In this document: piece after piece, positions 52,668 to 60,614 of the stretch
How the letters are laid out: every line of letters begins with the position of its first letter
How positions within the stretch are numbered: the first letter of the stretch is position 1
Assembly (NCBI RefSeq): GCF_030696805.1
Contig: NZ_JAUYRO010000088.1
Span: 1 to 64,000 of the forward strand
DNA length: 64,000 nt
Origin: Methyloversatilis sp.
GTDB lineage: Bacteria; Pseudomonadota; Gammaproteobacteria; Burkholderiales; Rhodocyclaceae
Reading direction: 5' to 3'
Translations under genes and position numbers: made by a program
Notes under the pieces: model-generated
Databases searched by the model: none
What the model was told of the DNA's origin: nothing
The model's input: only the letters and a program-made list of their open reading frames with translations

Positions 52668-53444
52668 TCAGCCGGCGCCGTCTTGCGACGCTGCCGGCGG
52701 TTTGGTCTGGCCTTTTTCGGTGCTGTCGGCCGGGGTGAGCGCCTTGATCTTGGTGTCCATTCGCTCGATGTCTTTCTTCACGCCAGCGCCGGCATGCAGC
52801 GCGAGCGCGGTCGTGAGGTGACTGCGGATCTGCTGGAGCTGCTCGAGCGTTGCCGGCTCGGCCTGCAGCTCGGCGTGGTCGCGCAGGGTGTAGGCGATGG
52901 CCTTGTGCAGCTTGGCGCGCACCTCATCCGGCATGTCTCGCTCGGCGGTGAGCTGCAGGCCGGCGAGCAACACGCCGGTGTCAAACGCAGTACCGCTCGA
53001 GCGGCTCTTGAAGGCGGCTTCGGCCAGCTCTTCGGCGATGAGCGTGGGCAGGTCGCGCTTGTACTGGTCGGGCAGGGTGAGGCCGTGGCGCAGGGCGTAC
53101 TCGGCGATGTGCAGCGCGCCGGTGTAGTCGGCAACGTCCAGGCGCCAGACCATGATGGTCATGATCACGTCGTCTTGCCCGCCCCGGTCCGCCTGCAGGG
53201 CGCCGCCCACGTAGGCGGCGTATTCGGGCAGGAAGCGGCGCTTGGCCTCGGCCTTGTTTGCGATGCTCTGGATCTGCTTGAGCTGCCGGCGATGTTCGTC
53301 GAGCTGGGCCAGCACGAGCTCGTAGCCGGTGACCAGCGAGGGGTCGATGTGCGTGCCGTTGGCGATTGCCTGCGCGCTGGCGACGGTCGCGACCGCGGCG
53401 GCGATGCAGCGCATGCGGTGAGCACGGGCGGGGCTGAGGGTCAT
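52668..53444 (-). CDS. M: Terminase small (endonuclease) subunit M
   Basis: 258 residues from ATG 53444. SPARAHRMRCIAAAVAT, GYELVLAQLDEHRRQLKQIQSIANKAEAKRRFLPEYAAYV and GGQDDVIMTIMVWRLDVADYTGALHIAEYALRHGL fit P2 GpM. It cuts at cos together with P. Confidence 0.92.
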   Translation of the reverse strand: MTLSPARAHRMRCIAAAVATVASAQAIANGTHIDPSLVTGYELVLAQLDEHRRQLKQIQSIANKAEAKRRFLPEYAAYVGGALQADRGGQDDVIMTIMVWRLDVADYTGALHIAEYALRHGLTLPDQYKRDLPTLIAEELAEAAFKSRSSGTAFDTGVLLAGLQLTAERDMPDEVRAKLHKAIAYTLRDHAELQAEPATLEQLQQIRSHLTTALALHAGAGVKKDIERMDTKIKALTPADSTEKGQTKPPAASQDGAG

Positions 53445-53521
53445 GGTCGGTCTTTCGTTCAGTCTGTTCGGGTACCGAGAGGCGGGCGCGTACTGGCGCC
53501 CGCCGCCTGAATCACCAGGGC

Positions 53522-54538
53522 TTATGACCAACTGAAGGTGATGTTTTCGGCCATGCAGCCACGGCCGTAGTCTTCGACGACGTAGGCGTCGTTCGAGCTG
53601 TCGTACGTCTCGATGCGGTCGCGCTTGGCGTTATCGACGATCGTGCGGCGGCGGCCGCCCTCCTGCCAGTAGAGCGAGAGGTTGTCGAGCGTGGTGACCA
53701 TCACGCCGTCATCGATCATGAAGGGCACCTGCACGCCGGGCAGGCCGCCGATGCGCTTCTGGCTGATGACGAGATCGGTCGCGATCTGCTCGGTTGCGGG
53801 CTGCGTCGAATTGATCAGCGGGAAGTACTTGTCGGCCATCATCGAGCGGCCGACGACGGCAACGAGACCCGGATCTTCGCGGTACCAGGGCTCGATCAGG
53901 TTGTTGACCAGATCGAACACGAGGGCGTCGAGCGTGGCGTAGTCGGCCCCCGCTGCGGAGCCGATGCGGATCTGGCCGGCCGTGCCGCCACCGGTCATGA
54001 CAGAGGCGGGCTTGTTGGCGCGGTATTGCTGCAGCCAGCCGATGTTCACGTCTTGGCGCAGCGGGTTGGCGACCGGGTCGGTCGCGGCGGCGGCGCTGAC
54101 GCCGTTGAAGCCGACCATGATGCGGTCAAGCGCCTGACGCTGCAGGATGACGTCGCGAATCATGGTCTGGAAGTTCGGGAACTTGGCCCAGGCGTCCATC
54201 TTGGCGTAGGTCAAGTGGGTGTCGAAGTTGGTCTGCTTGCAGAAGTAGACATCGTCGTCGAGCGCGGTGGGGTCGGTGGTGCCGCGATCAGTGGTGGTGG
54301 TGTTGGTGCGCGACGCAATCGGCCCGCCGATGCCCAGACCGAGCTTGGCGCCCTGCTGTTCGGTGACGCCCATCATGTTGATGCGGCCCAGAAAGCTGCT
54401 GGTCTCCTGCATGCGCTGTTCAAGGCGCTGCTGAACGCTGGGATCGACCGCGAATTTTTCGAGGGCGCTGGTTACGCCGTTGATTTGGGCCATCTGTTGC
54501 AGGTAGGCGTTGAACGCCTGGCGGGTTTGGGTGCGCAT
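53522..54538 (-). CDS. N: Major capsid protein N
   Basis: 338 residues. MRTQTRQAFNAYLQQMAQINGV, GRINMMGVTEQQGAKLGLGIGGPIASRTNT and VVGRSMMADKYFPLINS are conserved in P2 GpN (HK97 fold). The N-terminus is expected to be trimmed by the O protease. Confidence 0.95.
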   Translation of the reverse strand: MRTQTRQAFNAYLQQMAQINGVTSALEKFAVDPSVQQRLEQRMQETSSFLGRINMMGVTEQQGAKLGLGIGGPIASRTNTTTTDRGTTDPTALDDDVYFCKQTNFDTHLTYAKMDAWAKFPNFQTMIRDVILQRQALDRIMVGFNGVSAAAATDPVANPLRQDVNIGWLQQYRANKPASVMTGGGTAGQIRIGSAAGADYATLDALVFDLVNNLIEPWYREDPGLVAVVGRSMMADKYFPLINSTQPATEQIATDLVISQKRIGGLPGVQVPFMIDDGVMVTTLDNLSLYWQEGGRRRTIVDNAKRDRIETYDSSNDAYVVEDYGRGCMAENITFSWS

Positions 54539-54574
54539 GGTGTGCTCCGATAGGTGGTGGCGGGGAAGGTGCGA

Positions 54575-55468
54575 TCAGCAGTCGGCGAGCTGCTTTTCAG
54601 TGCCGTCGCCACCGGTGGCGGGCGGGCGCTTGCTGTGTTGGCCGGGGGTCTGGTCAAGCTTGGCGGTGAGGGCGGCGAATTTTTCGGAGAGCTTCTTGAG
54701 GTCTGCCGACAGTTCTTCAACCTTTGTGGCCTGTGCGTCGCCCTGCGTTTTCGCCGCGGCGCTGAACTCGGCGAGGGCCTTGGCGGTTTCGGCCTGGTGC
54801 TTGGCGACTTCAGTCAGCGCGGCGGCGAAGTCGTCGGAGGGCTGCGCGGTGACTTCGTCGCCCTTCTTTTCGGCAGGCTTGAGCATGCCGATGATGGCGT
54901 TGAGCAGGGTCTTCGTTTCGCCATCGGCCTTCGGGGCATCGACGGGCTTGTTCGCTGTGGTCATTTCGGTGTCCTCGAATTCGAGCGTGATGGGTGTGGC
55001 GGCGGTGAAAACGTTGTCGGGCGACTGCTTGCGCTGCGAGAGCGGGTTGCTCTTGGCCTGTGCGGCGAACTGCAGCATTTCGGTGCCGAGGCTGGCGGGG
55101 CTGTCGGTGACGGCAAGTCCGACCAGGTAGGCCTCGCCGCTGCGGGCGAAATTCGAGTCGACCTCGGCGCTGGTGTAGATCTTCTGGCGCGCCTTGTTCA
55201 TTTCGATCAGGTCGGGCGTGGGGTCGAGCTGGACGAACAGGGCGAGCTTGCCGTCTTCGACCACTTCGGCCTTGACGGCGACGACATCGCCATAGGCGCG
55301 GAAGGTGCTGTCCGGGTACAGGCCGCGCAGGTGTTCAAGCCAGATGCGGGCGCCGTACCGGATGGGGTTGTAGGTGCGCGCCATCTGCTCGATCCAGCCG
55401 CGCTCGATGGTGCGACCGTCGCTGGTGGCGCCTTCGGTCATCACGCGTATGAACTTGGTCTTTGCCAT
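54575..55468 (-). CDS. O: Capsid scaffold and protease O
   Basis: 297 residues from ATG 55468. The N-terminal serine protease domain shows WLEHLRGLYPDS (His) and VTDSPASLGTEML (Ser); the C-terminal half is the scaffold, a coiled coil (AKHQAETAKALAEFSAAAKTQ, SADLKKLSEKFAALTAKLDQ). First gene of the PO operon. Confidence 0.93.
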   Translation of the reverse strand: MAKTKFIRVMTEGATSDGRTIERGWIEQMARTYNPIRYGARIWLEHLRGLYPDSTFRAYGDVVAVKAEVVEDGKLALFVQLDPTPDLIEMNKARQKIYTSAEVDSNFARSGEAYLVGLAVTDSPASLGTEMLQFAAQAKSNPLSQRKQSPDNVFTAATPITLEFEDTEMTTANKPVDAPKADGETKTLLNAIIGMLKPAEKKGDEVTAQPSDDFAAALTEVAKHQAETAKALAEFSAAAKTQGDAQATKVEELSADLKKLSEKFAALTAKLDQTPGQHSKRPPATGGDGTEKQLADC

Positions 55469-55531
55469 GGAGGCCGCCTCGGGTTGAGTTGCGGCCATGT
55501 TCGGCGGCGCGCGCAGGGCGGGCAACGACGG

Positions 55532-55556
55532 GCGGTTGTTCGGCGGCTTGATACAA
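55532..55556. promoter_or_regulatory. Shared Ogr-type box of divergent late promoters PP and PO
   Basis: GGTTGT-N13-ACAACA, the best dyad of the three boxes, lies between divergent O and P. Alternating GC tracts lie 16 bp to the right (toward P) and about 18 bp to the left (toward O). P2 likewise has divergent late promoters PP and PO here. Confidence 0.65.
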
Positions 55557-55602
55557 CAGGAGGTGACAGAGTCGCGCGCGCGCGGCGGGCAAAGTGGCGC
55601 CC

Positions 55603-57444
55603 ATGACTGCCGCTACTGCACCACTCGCCGATGCTGAATTGACCGCGGCGGCGAACCAGATCAACGCTGAAGCGCTGGCGCCGCCACGGTTCGAGCCCAC
55701 GGATGTGAGCCCGCGACGGCGCGCGCGCGCCCTCTACTGGCAGGGCTGGAGCTTGAGCGCGATTGCGGAAGAGCTTCTCCTCAGCCCGAACACGGTACAG
55801 AGCTGGAAGCGCCGTGACAATTGGGACAAGTCGAGCGCGGTGCAACGGATCGAGTCATCGATCGAGATGCGCATGCAGGTGCTGGTGGCGAAGGAAAAGA
55901 AGACCGGCGGCGACATGAAGGAAATCGATCTGCTGGGCCGCCAGATCGAGCGCATGGCACGCGTGCGCCGCTTTACCGAGGGCGGTGGCAACGAGGCAGA
56001 CCTGAACCCGAAGGTGGCAAACCGGAACAGCGGGCCGCGCAAGGCACCCGAGAAGAACGCGATCAGCGAAGAGCAGGCCGCAACGCTGCATGAGGCGTTC
56101 GTTGATTCGCTGTTTGGCTACCAGCAGGTGTGGCGTGAAGCGGGCGAGCTGGCTCGCATTCGCAACATTCTGAAGTCGCGGCAGATCGGGGCGACCTGGT
56201 ACTTCGCCCGCGAGGCGATCGACGACGCGATACAGACCGGTCGTAACCAGATCTTCCTGTCGGCTTCGAAGGCTCAGGCCCACGTGTTCAAGCAGTACAT
56301 CTTGGAGTTCGTGCGCGAGGCGATCGGCGTTGAATTGAGGGGCGACCCGATCATTCTGCCGAATGGGGCGACGCTGTACTTCCTGGGCACGAACGCGCGC
56401 ACGGCGCAGAGCTACCACGGCAACCTGTATTTCGACGAGTACTTCTGGACCGCGCGCTTCCAGGAACTGCGCAAGGTTGCATCGGGCATGGCGATGCACA
56501 AGAAGTGGCGCCAGACCTACTTTTCGACGCCGAGCAGCGTGACACACGAGGCGTATCCGTTCTGGACGGGTGCGCTTTACAACCGCGGCAGGCCGCGCGA
56601 CCAGCGGGTTGAGATCGACACCAGCCACTACGCGCTGAAAAACGGCGTGCTGTGCCCTGACGGGCAGTGGCGGCAGATCGTGACTGTGGAAGACGCGCTG
56701 GCGGGCGGGTGCAACCTGTTCGACATCGAGCAGCTGCGAAACGAGTACGGGCCGGCCGAGTTCGCGAACCTGCTGATGTGCATGTTCATGGACGACTCGG
56801 AGAGCGCCTTCCCGTTGACCATGATGATGCGTTGCATGGTCGATAGCTGGGATGCGTGGACGGACCTCAAGCCGTTCGCCGCGCGACCCTTCGGCAATCG
56901 GCCGGTCTGGGTCGGCTATGACCCGAGCGACACGGGCGACAGCGCGGGGCTGGTGGTGCTGGCGCCGCCCATGGTGCCGGGCGGCAAGTTCCGCGTGCTT
57001 GAGCGCTTGCAGCTGCGCGGGAACGACTTCGAGGAGCAGGCCGGGCACATCTTGCAGGTCACCAAGCGCTACAACGTGCAGCGGATCAGCATCGACGTCA
57101 CCGGCATGGGCTCAGCGGTGATTCAGCTGGTGCGCAAGTTCTTCCCGGGTGCCCAGGCGATCAATTACAGCGTGGAAGCGAAGGTGCGCATGGTGCTCAA
57201 GGCGCAGCACGTGATCACGCGCGGCCGGCTGGAGTTCGACGCCGGCTGGGCTGATCTAGCGGCCAGCTTCATGCAGATCCGCAAGGTGATGACGGCGAGC
57301 GGCCGGCAGATGACGTACGAGGCGAGCCGCAGCGAAGAGGCCAGCCACGCCGACCTTGCGTGGGCAACGATGCACGCGCTGATCAATGAACCGATCGAAG
57401 GCGCCAGCGAAACCAACGGCAGCATTCTGGAGATGACCGAATGA
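55603..57444 (+). CDS. P: Terminase large (ATPase) subunit P
   Basis: 613 residues from ATG 55603 (the track counts from GTG 55594). An N-terminal helix-turn-helix (ALYWQGWSLSAIAEELLLSPNTVQSWKRRDNWD) precedes the ATPase with ILKSRQIGATWYFAREA, LYFDEYFWT (Walker B) and the nuclease domain VGYDPSDTGDSAGLVVL. It drives DNA packaging. Overlaps Q by ATGA. Confidence 0.95.
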   Translation: MTAATAPLADAELTAAANQINAEALAPPRFEPTDVSPRRRARALYWQGWSLSAIAEELLLSPNTVQSWKRRDNWDKSSAVQRIESSIEMRMQVLVAKEKKTGGDMKEIDLLGRQIERMARVRRFTEGGGNEADLNPKVANRNSGPRKAPEKNAISEEQAATLHEAFVDSLFGYQQVWREAGELARIRNILKSRQIGATWYFAREAIDDAIQTGRNQIFLSASKAQAHVFKQYILEFVREAIGVELRGDPIILPNGATLYFLGTNARTAQSYHGNLYFDEYFWTARFQELRKVASGMAMHKKWRQTYFSTPSSVTHEAYPFWTGALYNRGRPRDQRVEIDTSHYALKNGVLCPDGQWRQIVTVEDALAGGCNLFDIEQLRNEYGPAEFANLLMCMFMDDSESAFPLTMMMRCMVDSWDAWTDLKPFAARPFGNRPVWVGYDPSDTGDSAGLVVLAPPMVPGGKFRVLERLQLRGNDFEEQAGHILQVTKRYNVQRISIDVTGMGSAVIQLVRKFFPGAQAINYSVEAKVRMVLKAQHVITRGRLEFDAGWADLAASFMQIRKVMTASGRQMTYEASRSEEASHADLAWATMHALINEPIEGASETNGSILEMTE

Positions 57445-58460
57445 GCGAAAACACCACGCCGGCACAGCCGGTACCCATCGAGGCCTTCACGTTCGGAGAT
57501 CCGGTGCCGGTGATGGATGGCCGGGAAATACTCGACTATCTGGAGTCGGCGAACATGGGGCGGTGGTACGAAACGCCGATCAGCTTCGAGGGGCTGGCGC
57601 GCAGCGCGCGATCGGCCCCGCACCACAGCAGCCCGATGTACGTGAAGCGCAACGCGCTGGTGAGCACGTTCGAGCCTCACTCGATGCTCAAGCGCGAGCA
57701 CTTTTCGCGGCTGGCGCTGGACTTCATCATCTTCGGCAACACTTATGTCGAACGCGCAAACTCGCGCACCGGGCGGGCGTTGTCGCTGACCCCGTCGCCT
57801 GCGAAGTACACACGACGCGGTGTGGATCTGGACACCTACTTCTTCGTGCGCGGGTTTCGACAGGAGCATGAGTTCGCGCGCGGCTCGGTGTTCCACATGA
57901 TGGAGCCGGACATCAATCAGGAGGTGTATGGCCTGCCGGAGTACTTGAGCGCGCTCAACAGCGCCTGGCTCAACGAGGCCTCGACGCTGTTTCGACGGCG
58001 GTACTACCTGAACGGGTCGCACGCCGGATTCATTTTGTACATGACGGACGCGGCCCAGAACCCGGACGACATCGACAAGCTGCGCGAGGCGATGCGCCAG
58101 GCGAAGGGGCCGGGCAATTTCCGTAACCTGTTCATGTACGCGCCGAACGGCAAGGAGAAGGGCCTGCAGATCATTCCGGTGGGCGAGGTGGCCGCGAAAG
58201 ACGAGTTTTTCAACATCAAGAATGTCACGCGCGACGATCTGCTTGCGGCGCACCGCGTGCCGCCGCAGCTGATGTCGATCATCCCGAACAACACCGGCGG
58301 CTTCGGCGACATCCGTGACGCGGCCGAGGTGTTCTGGATCAACGAAATCCAGCCGCTGCAGGAGCGGTTCAAGGAACTGAACGAATGGGTAGGTGAAGAG
58401 GTGGTGCGGTTCAAGCCATACAGCCTGGTCGCCCAGCCGGGTGCCGCGATGGTGCCCTGA
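57441..58460 (+). CDS. Q: Portal protein Q
   Basis: 339 residues. EAFTFGDPVPVMDGREILDYLE, YETPISFEGLARSARSAPHHSSPMYVKRN and FLMYAPN-type segments plus RDDLLAAHRVPPQLMSIIPNNTGGFGDI are the P2 GpQ/PBSX portal family. It forms the dodecameric vertex through which DNA enters. Confidence 0.95.
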   Translation: MSENTTPAQPVPIEAFTFGDPVPVMDGREILDYLESANMGRWYETPISFEGLARSARSAPHHSSPMYVKRNALVSTFEPHSMLKREHFSRLALDFIIFGNTYVERANSRTGRALSLTPSPAKYTRRGVDLDTYFFVRGFRQEHEFARGSVFHMMEPDINQEVYGLPEYLSALNSAWLNEASTLFRRRYYLNGSHAGFILYMTDAAQNPDDIDKLREAMRQAKGPGNFRNLFMYAPNGKEKGLQIIPVGEVAAKDEFFNIKNVTRDDLLAAHRVPPQLMSIIPNNTGGFGDIRDAAEVFWINEIQPLQERFKELNEWVGEEVVRFKPYSLVAQPGAAMVP

Positions 58461-58600
58461 TCGAAAAGAGAGACGGTGCGACAAGCAGGGTGCGGGAACA
58501 CCCGGCCGGCCACCTCCAGCAGCTACAGCCTGCCTTCAGCCAAGGCACCGCCACCGTGCACACGGCGAGCCAAAGCTATCACGCGAAGTGAGGAGCTGCT

Positions 58601-58834
58601 GTGCAATCCATCCGCTGCAAGAAGTGCAACAAGAAACTCGGCGAAGGCCGATACATCGACATGCAGATCAAGTGCCCGCGCTGCGGTGACTTGAATCACC
58701 TGAAGGCCACGAGCCTCCATCCCGCGCGCCGCGAGCGCCCGACACATGGAGCCCATGAACGTGGCAAAACCCATCATCCCGTGGATCGGCGGAAAACGCC
58801 GCCTGGCAAAGCAGATCCTCCCGCTCTTCCCTGA
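58601..58834 (+). CDS. com: Com-like zinc finger regulator
   Basis: 77 residues from GTG 58601 (GAGG eight bases upstream). QSIRCKKCNKKLGEGRYIDMQIKCPRCGDLNHLKATS contains two CxxC pairs, as in Mu Com, which binds mRNA and opens the mom start site. The basic tail overlaps the methylase gene by about 90 bp in another frame, as com and mom overlap in Mu. Here the controlled gene would be a Dam-type methylase instead of mom. Confidence 0.85.
   Translation: MQSIRCKKCNKKLGEGRYIDMQIKCPRCGDLNHLKATSLHPARRERPTHGAHERGKTHHPVDRRKTPPGKADPPALP
58715..58751 (+). promoter_or_regulatory. Possible start-codon-masking hairpin in the com/methylase overlap
   Basis: CTCCAT (58715-58720) can pair with ATGGAG (58746-58751), which includes the methylase start ATG; the GC-rich loop can pair further within itself. 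This would be the analogue of the mom translation-inhibitor stem that Com relieves in Mu. No folding energy was computed. Confidence 0.4.
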
Positions 58835-59525
58835 ACACACCTGCTACGTCGAGCCGTTCTGCGGCGGCGCTGCACTCTTCTTCATGAAGGTGCCGTCGAA
58901 GGTGGAGGTGCTGAACGACCTGAACGGTGACGTCATCAACCTATACAGGGTGGTGACCCATCATCTGGATGAGTTCGTGCGGCAGTTCCGCTGGGCGCTG
59001 TCGAGCCGGGAATCGTTCCTTCATCACCAGCTGGCCGACGTTCGCACGCTGACCGATATCCAGCGCGCAGCGCGCTTCTTCTACCTGCAGAAGATGTGCT
59101 TCGGCGCGAAGGTCGAGGGGCAGAGGTTCGGCACCGGTATCACCGGGCCGAAGCGCATCAACCTCACCCGCCTCGAGGAGGATCTGTCGGCCGCGCATCT
59201 GCGCCTGGGCCAAGCTGTGATCGAGCACCTCGACTGGCAGGCGTGCGCCGCACGGTACGACCGGCAGGGCACGCTGTTCTTCATCGATCCGCCCTACTGG
59301 CAGACCGAGGGCTATGGCGTGCCCTTCGGCTTCGAACAGTACGAAGCGCTGGCCAGCTTGGCCAGGTCGGCCAAGGGCAGCGTGATCATCACGGTGAATG
59401 ATCACCCGGACATGCGCCGTGTGTTCGCCGGCCTCGACATCCGGACCGCGTCCATCAACTACACGGTCGGCGGCTCAGGCCGATCCAGCAGCGCCACCGA
59501 GCTGATCATCACCGCCCTGCGCTGA
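58746..59525 (+). CDS. D12-class DNA adenine methylase controlled by Com
   Basis: 259 residues from ATG 58746; ATG 58755 (three codons later) is an alternative. IIPWIGGKRRLAKQILPLFP, YVEPFCGGAALFF (motif I), EVLNDLNGDVINLYRVV and FIDPPYWQTEGYG (catalytic DPPY) are all present. It is the second adenine methylase in the prophage and is transcribed with the late P-Q operon or from its own signal. A possible hairpin in the com 3' end masks its start codon. Confidence 0.9.
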   Translation: MEPMNVAKPIIPWIGGKRRLAKQILPLFPEHTCYVEPFCGGAALFFMKVPSKVEVLNDLNGDVINLYRVVTHHLDEFVRQFRWALSSRESFLHHQLADVRTLTDIQRAARFFYLQKMCFGAKVEGQRFGTGITGPKRINLTRLEEDLSAAHLRLGQAVIEHLDWQACAARYDRQGTLFFIDPPYWQTEGYGVPFGFEQYEALASLARSAKGSVIITVNDHPDMRRVFAGLDIRTASINYTVGGSGRSSSATELIITALR

Positions 59526-59879
59526 CGTCGACCGGCCACCAGCGCCGCGCGAACCCCAGCCTGCCCACACGGCCCCGCCCGCGCCCCAGCGCGGCCGCGG
59601 GCGCCGCCGCTCGCCCAAATGCACCAAACCAGTGCGAAAAACGACCCTCAGACCGAAAACCCGTCCATCACCACCCACCGCGCGCGGTCGAGACCCCGCC
59701 CCGCCCGCTCGCTTCATCGACTTCGAATCGTGCGCCGGTGCCTCCTGGTGTATCCGCAGCCAGGACGCATCGAAAAGACAGATCGTCACCCGCTTCCACC
59801 GGTGCGCACCGGTGCACAAAGGGGTGCATGGCCACAACCAGCCTCATCGGCCACTGAAATCGTCAGCGACGTCGCAAAA
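59526..59879. other. GC-rich non-coding stretch, possible cos region
   Basis: No convincing gene; the small ORFs here have no start signals or domains. The first half is very G+C-rich, with runs such as GGGCGGGGCGGGG on the minus strand. In P2 the cos site lies next to Q on this side, so cos is expected in or near this interval; the exact site was not identified. Confidence 0.35.
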
Positions 59880-60153
59880 AGGTAACTTCGGTAATCGTTT
59901 CTTTTTATTCAACCTAAGCGATTGATTTAAATAGGATGTTTTGGTTACCTTCGAAAGGTGATTTTAGGTAATCAAAAAGGTAACTATTTCTAATTCATTG
60001 AAATAAAAGGGGTTTTAATTCGAGAATGTGACCTTGTAATTAGGTAATTTGATTACTTTAAAGTTACCTATAAATCACCTTCTGATTATTCGATAGAACG
60101 GCTTTCAGCAAGGCTTTGAAGCTGTTTTCGAAAACAAGTTACCTTAGTTACCT
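59880..60153. repeat. AT-rich array of about eleven AGGTRAY motifs
   Basis: Within 274 bp of strikingly AT-rich sequence, the motif AGGTAAC/AGGTAAT (or AGGTGAT) occurs on the plus strand at about 59880, 59889, 59956, 59966, 59978 and 60042 and on the minus strand at 59943, 60062, 60073, 60137 and 60146. No ORF. The layout is that of an iteron-type replication origin or a multi-site operator. Confidence 0.8.
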
Positions 60154-60311
60154 TTTTCCGAAGACGCCAAAAATCAGAGCCTTCACGCGTGCGGCGTTGA
60201 CGCCTGCCTGTCGCGTGCGTGCTGGTGTTCGAGGGATGTGATCAGGCGAGGAAATGGCGCCGATATTAGACAGCTGTCTAATATCCAGACCCATTTCGGG
60301 TAAAAGAAAAA

Positions 60312-60335
60312 GGCCCGCATCGCTGCGGGCCTTTT
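60312..60335 (-). terminator. Phage-supplied terminator for tRNA-Asn
   Basis: GGCCCGCA and TGCGGGCC with a 4-nt loop; T-runs lie on both sides, so it may work in both directions. It is just downstream of the leftward tRNA, replacing the original terminator now at the left end of the prophage. Confidence 0.82.
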
Positions 60336-60341
60336 GTGTTC

Positions 60342-60390
60342 TGGCTCCCCGACCTGGGCTCGAACCAGGGACCTACGGATTAACAGTCCG
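60342..60390. repeat. Right prophage attachment site (49-bp core)
   Basis: Identical to 20290-20338. Lies within the intact tRNA-Asn gene, covering the encoded CCA through the anticodon loop, so the phage restored the tRNA 3' end on insertion. Confidence 0.95.
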
Positions 60391-60417
60391 GCGCTCTACC
60401 GACTGAGCTATCGGGGA
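60342..60417 (-). tRNA. tRNA-Asn (anticodon GTT)
   Basis: 76 nt including encoded CCA. The minus strand folds as a cloverleaf: acceptor TCCCCGA/TCGGGGA, anticodon loop CTGTTAA with GTT, T-loop GGTTCGAGCCC. This is the integration target and stays functional because the prophage supplies an identical 3' part. Confidence 0.97.
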
Positions 60418-60431
60418 ACAAAGAGGGCGCG

Positions 60432-60460
60432 ATAATAGGTTGTGATCCTGCGCGCGTCAA
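60432..60460 (-). promoter_or_regulatory. Promoter of tRNA-Asn
   Basis: On the minus strand TTGACG, a 17-bp spacer and TATTAT, followed by a GC-rich discriminator (CGCGCCC) typical of stable-RNA promoters under stringent control. The transcript would start about 10 nt before the mature tRNA. Confidence 0.85.
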
Positions 60461-60614
60461 GCGATTGATACGTGACTTTCTTCGCGCTGACTGGCCGCCA
60501 CTTCGGCCCGCTATCGATTTATGATCACGTCACCTGAAGGTCACAACAGCCTTCGCCGTAGCTCCGACTTACCGCTCGCCCCAGGGCACGAGGCCAGCCT
60601 GCCAGCGCAGATCA

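Larger units (their letters stand above)
20290..60390. mobile_element. P2-type prophage in tRNA-Asn, about 40.1 kb
   Basis: Bounded by perfect 49-bp direct repeats. It holds an integrase next to the left repeat, an immunity region, an early operon with a primase/helicase, a complete P2-order set of head, tail, baseplate and probable lysis genes, and Ogr-type regulation. No broken essential gene was seen, so it may be inducible. The order is P2-like but the early region is unlike P2: the whole early operon separates int from the repressor. Confidence 0.95.

Noticed and set aside
57165-58484. 439-aa minus-strand ORF over the portal gene
   Set aside because: Shadow of Q; no conserved domain.
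59632-59925. 97-aa plus-strand ORF beyond the methylase
   Set aside because: No ribosome site, Pro/Arg-rich start running into the AT-rich repeat array; not convincing as a gene.
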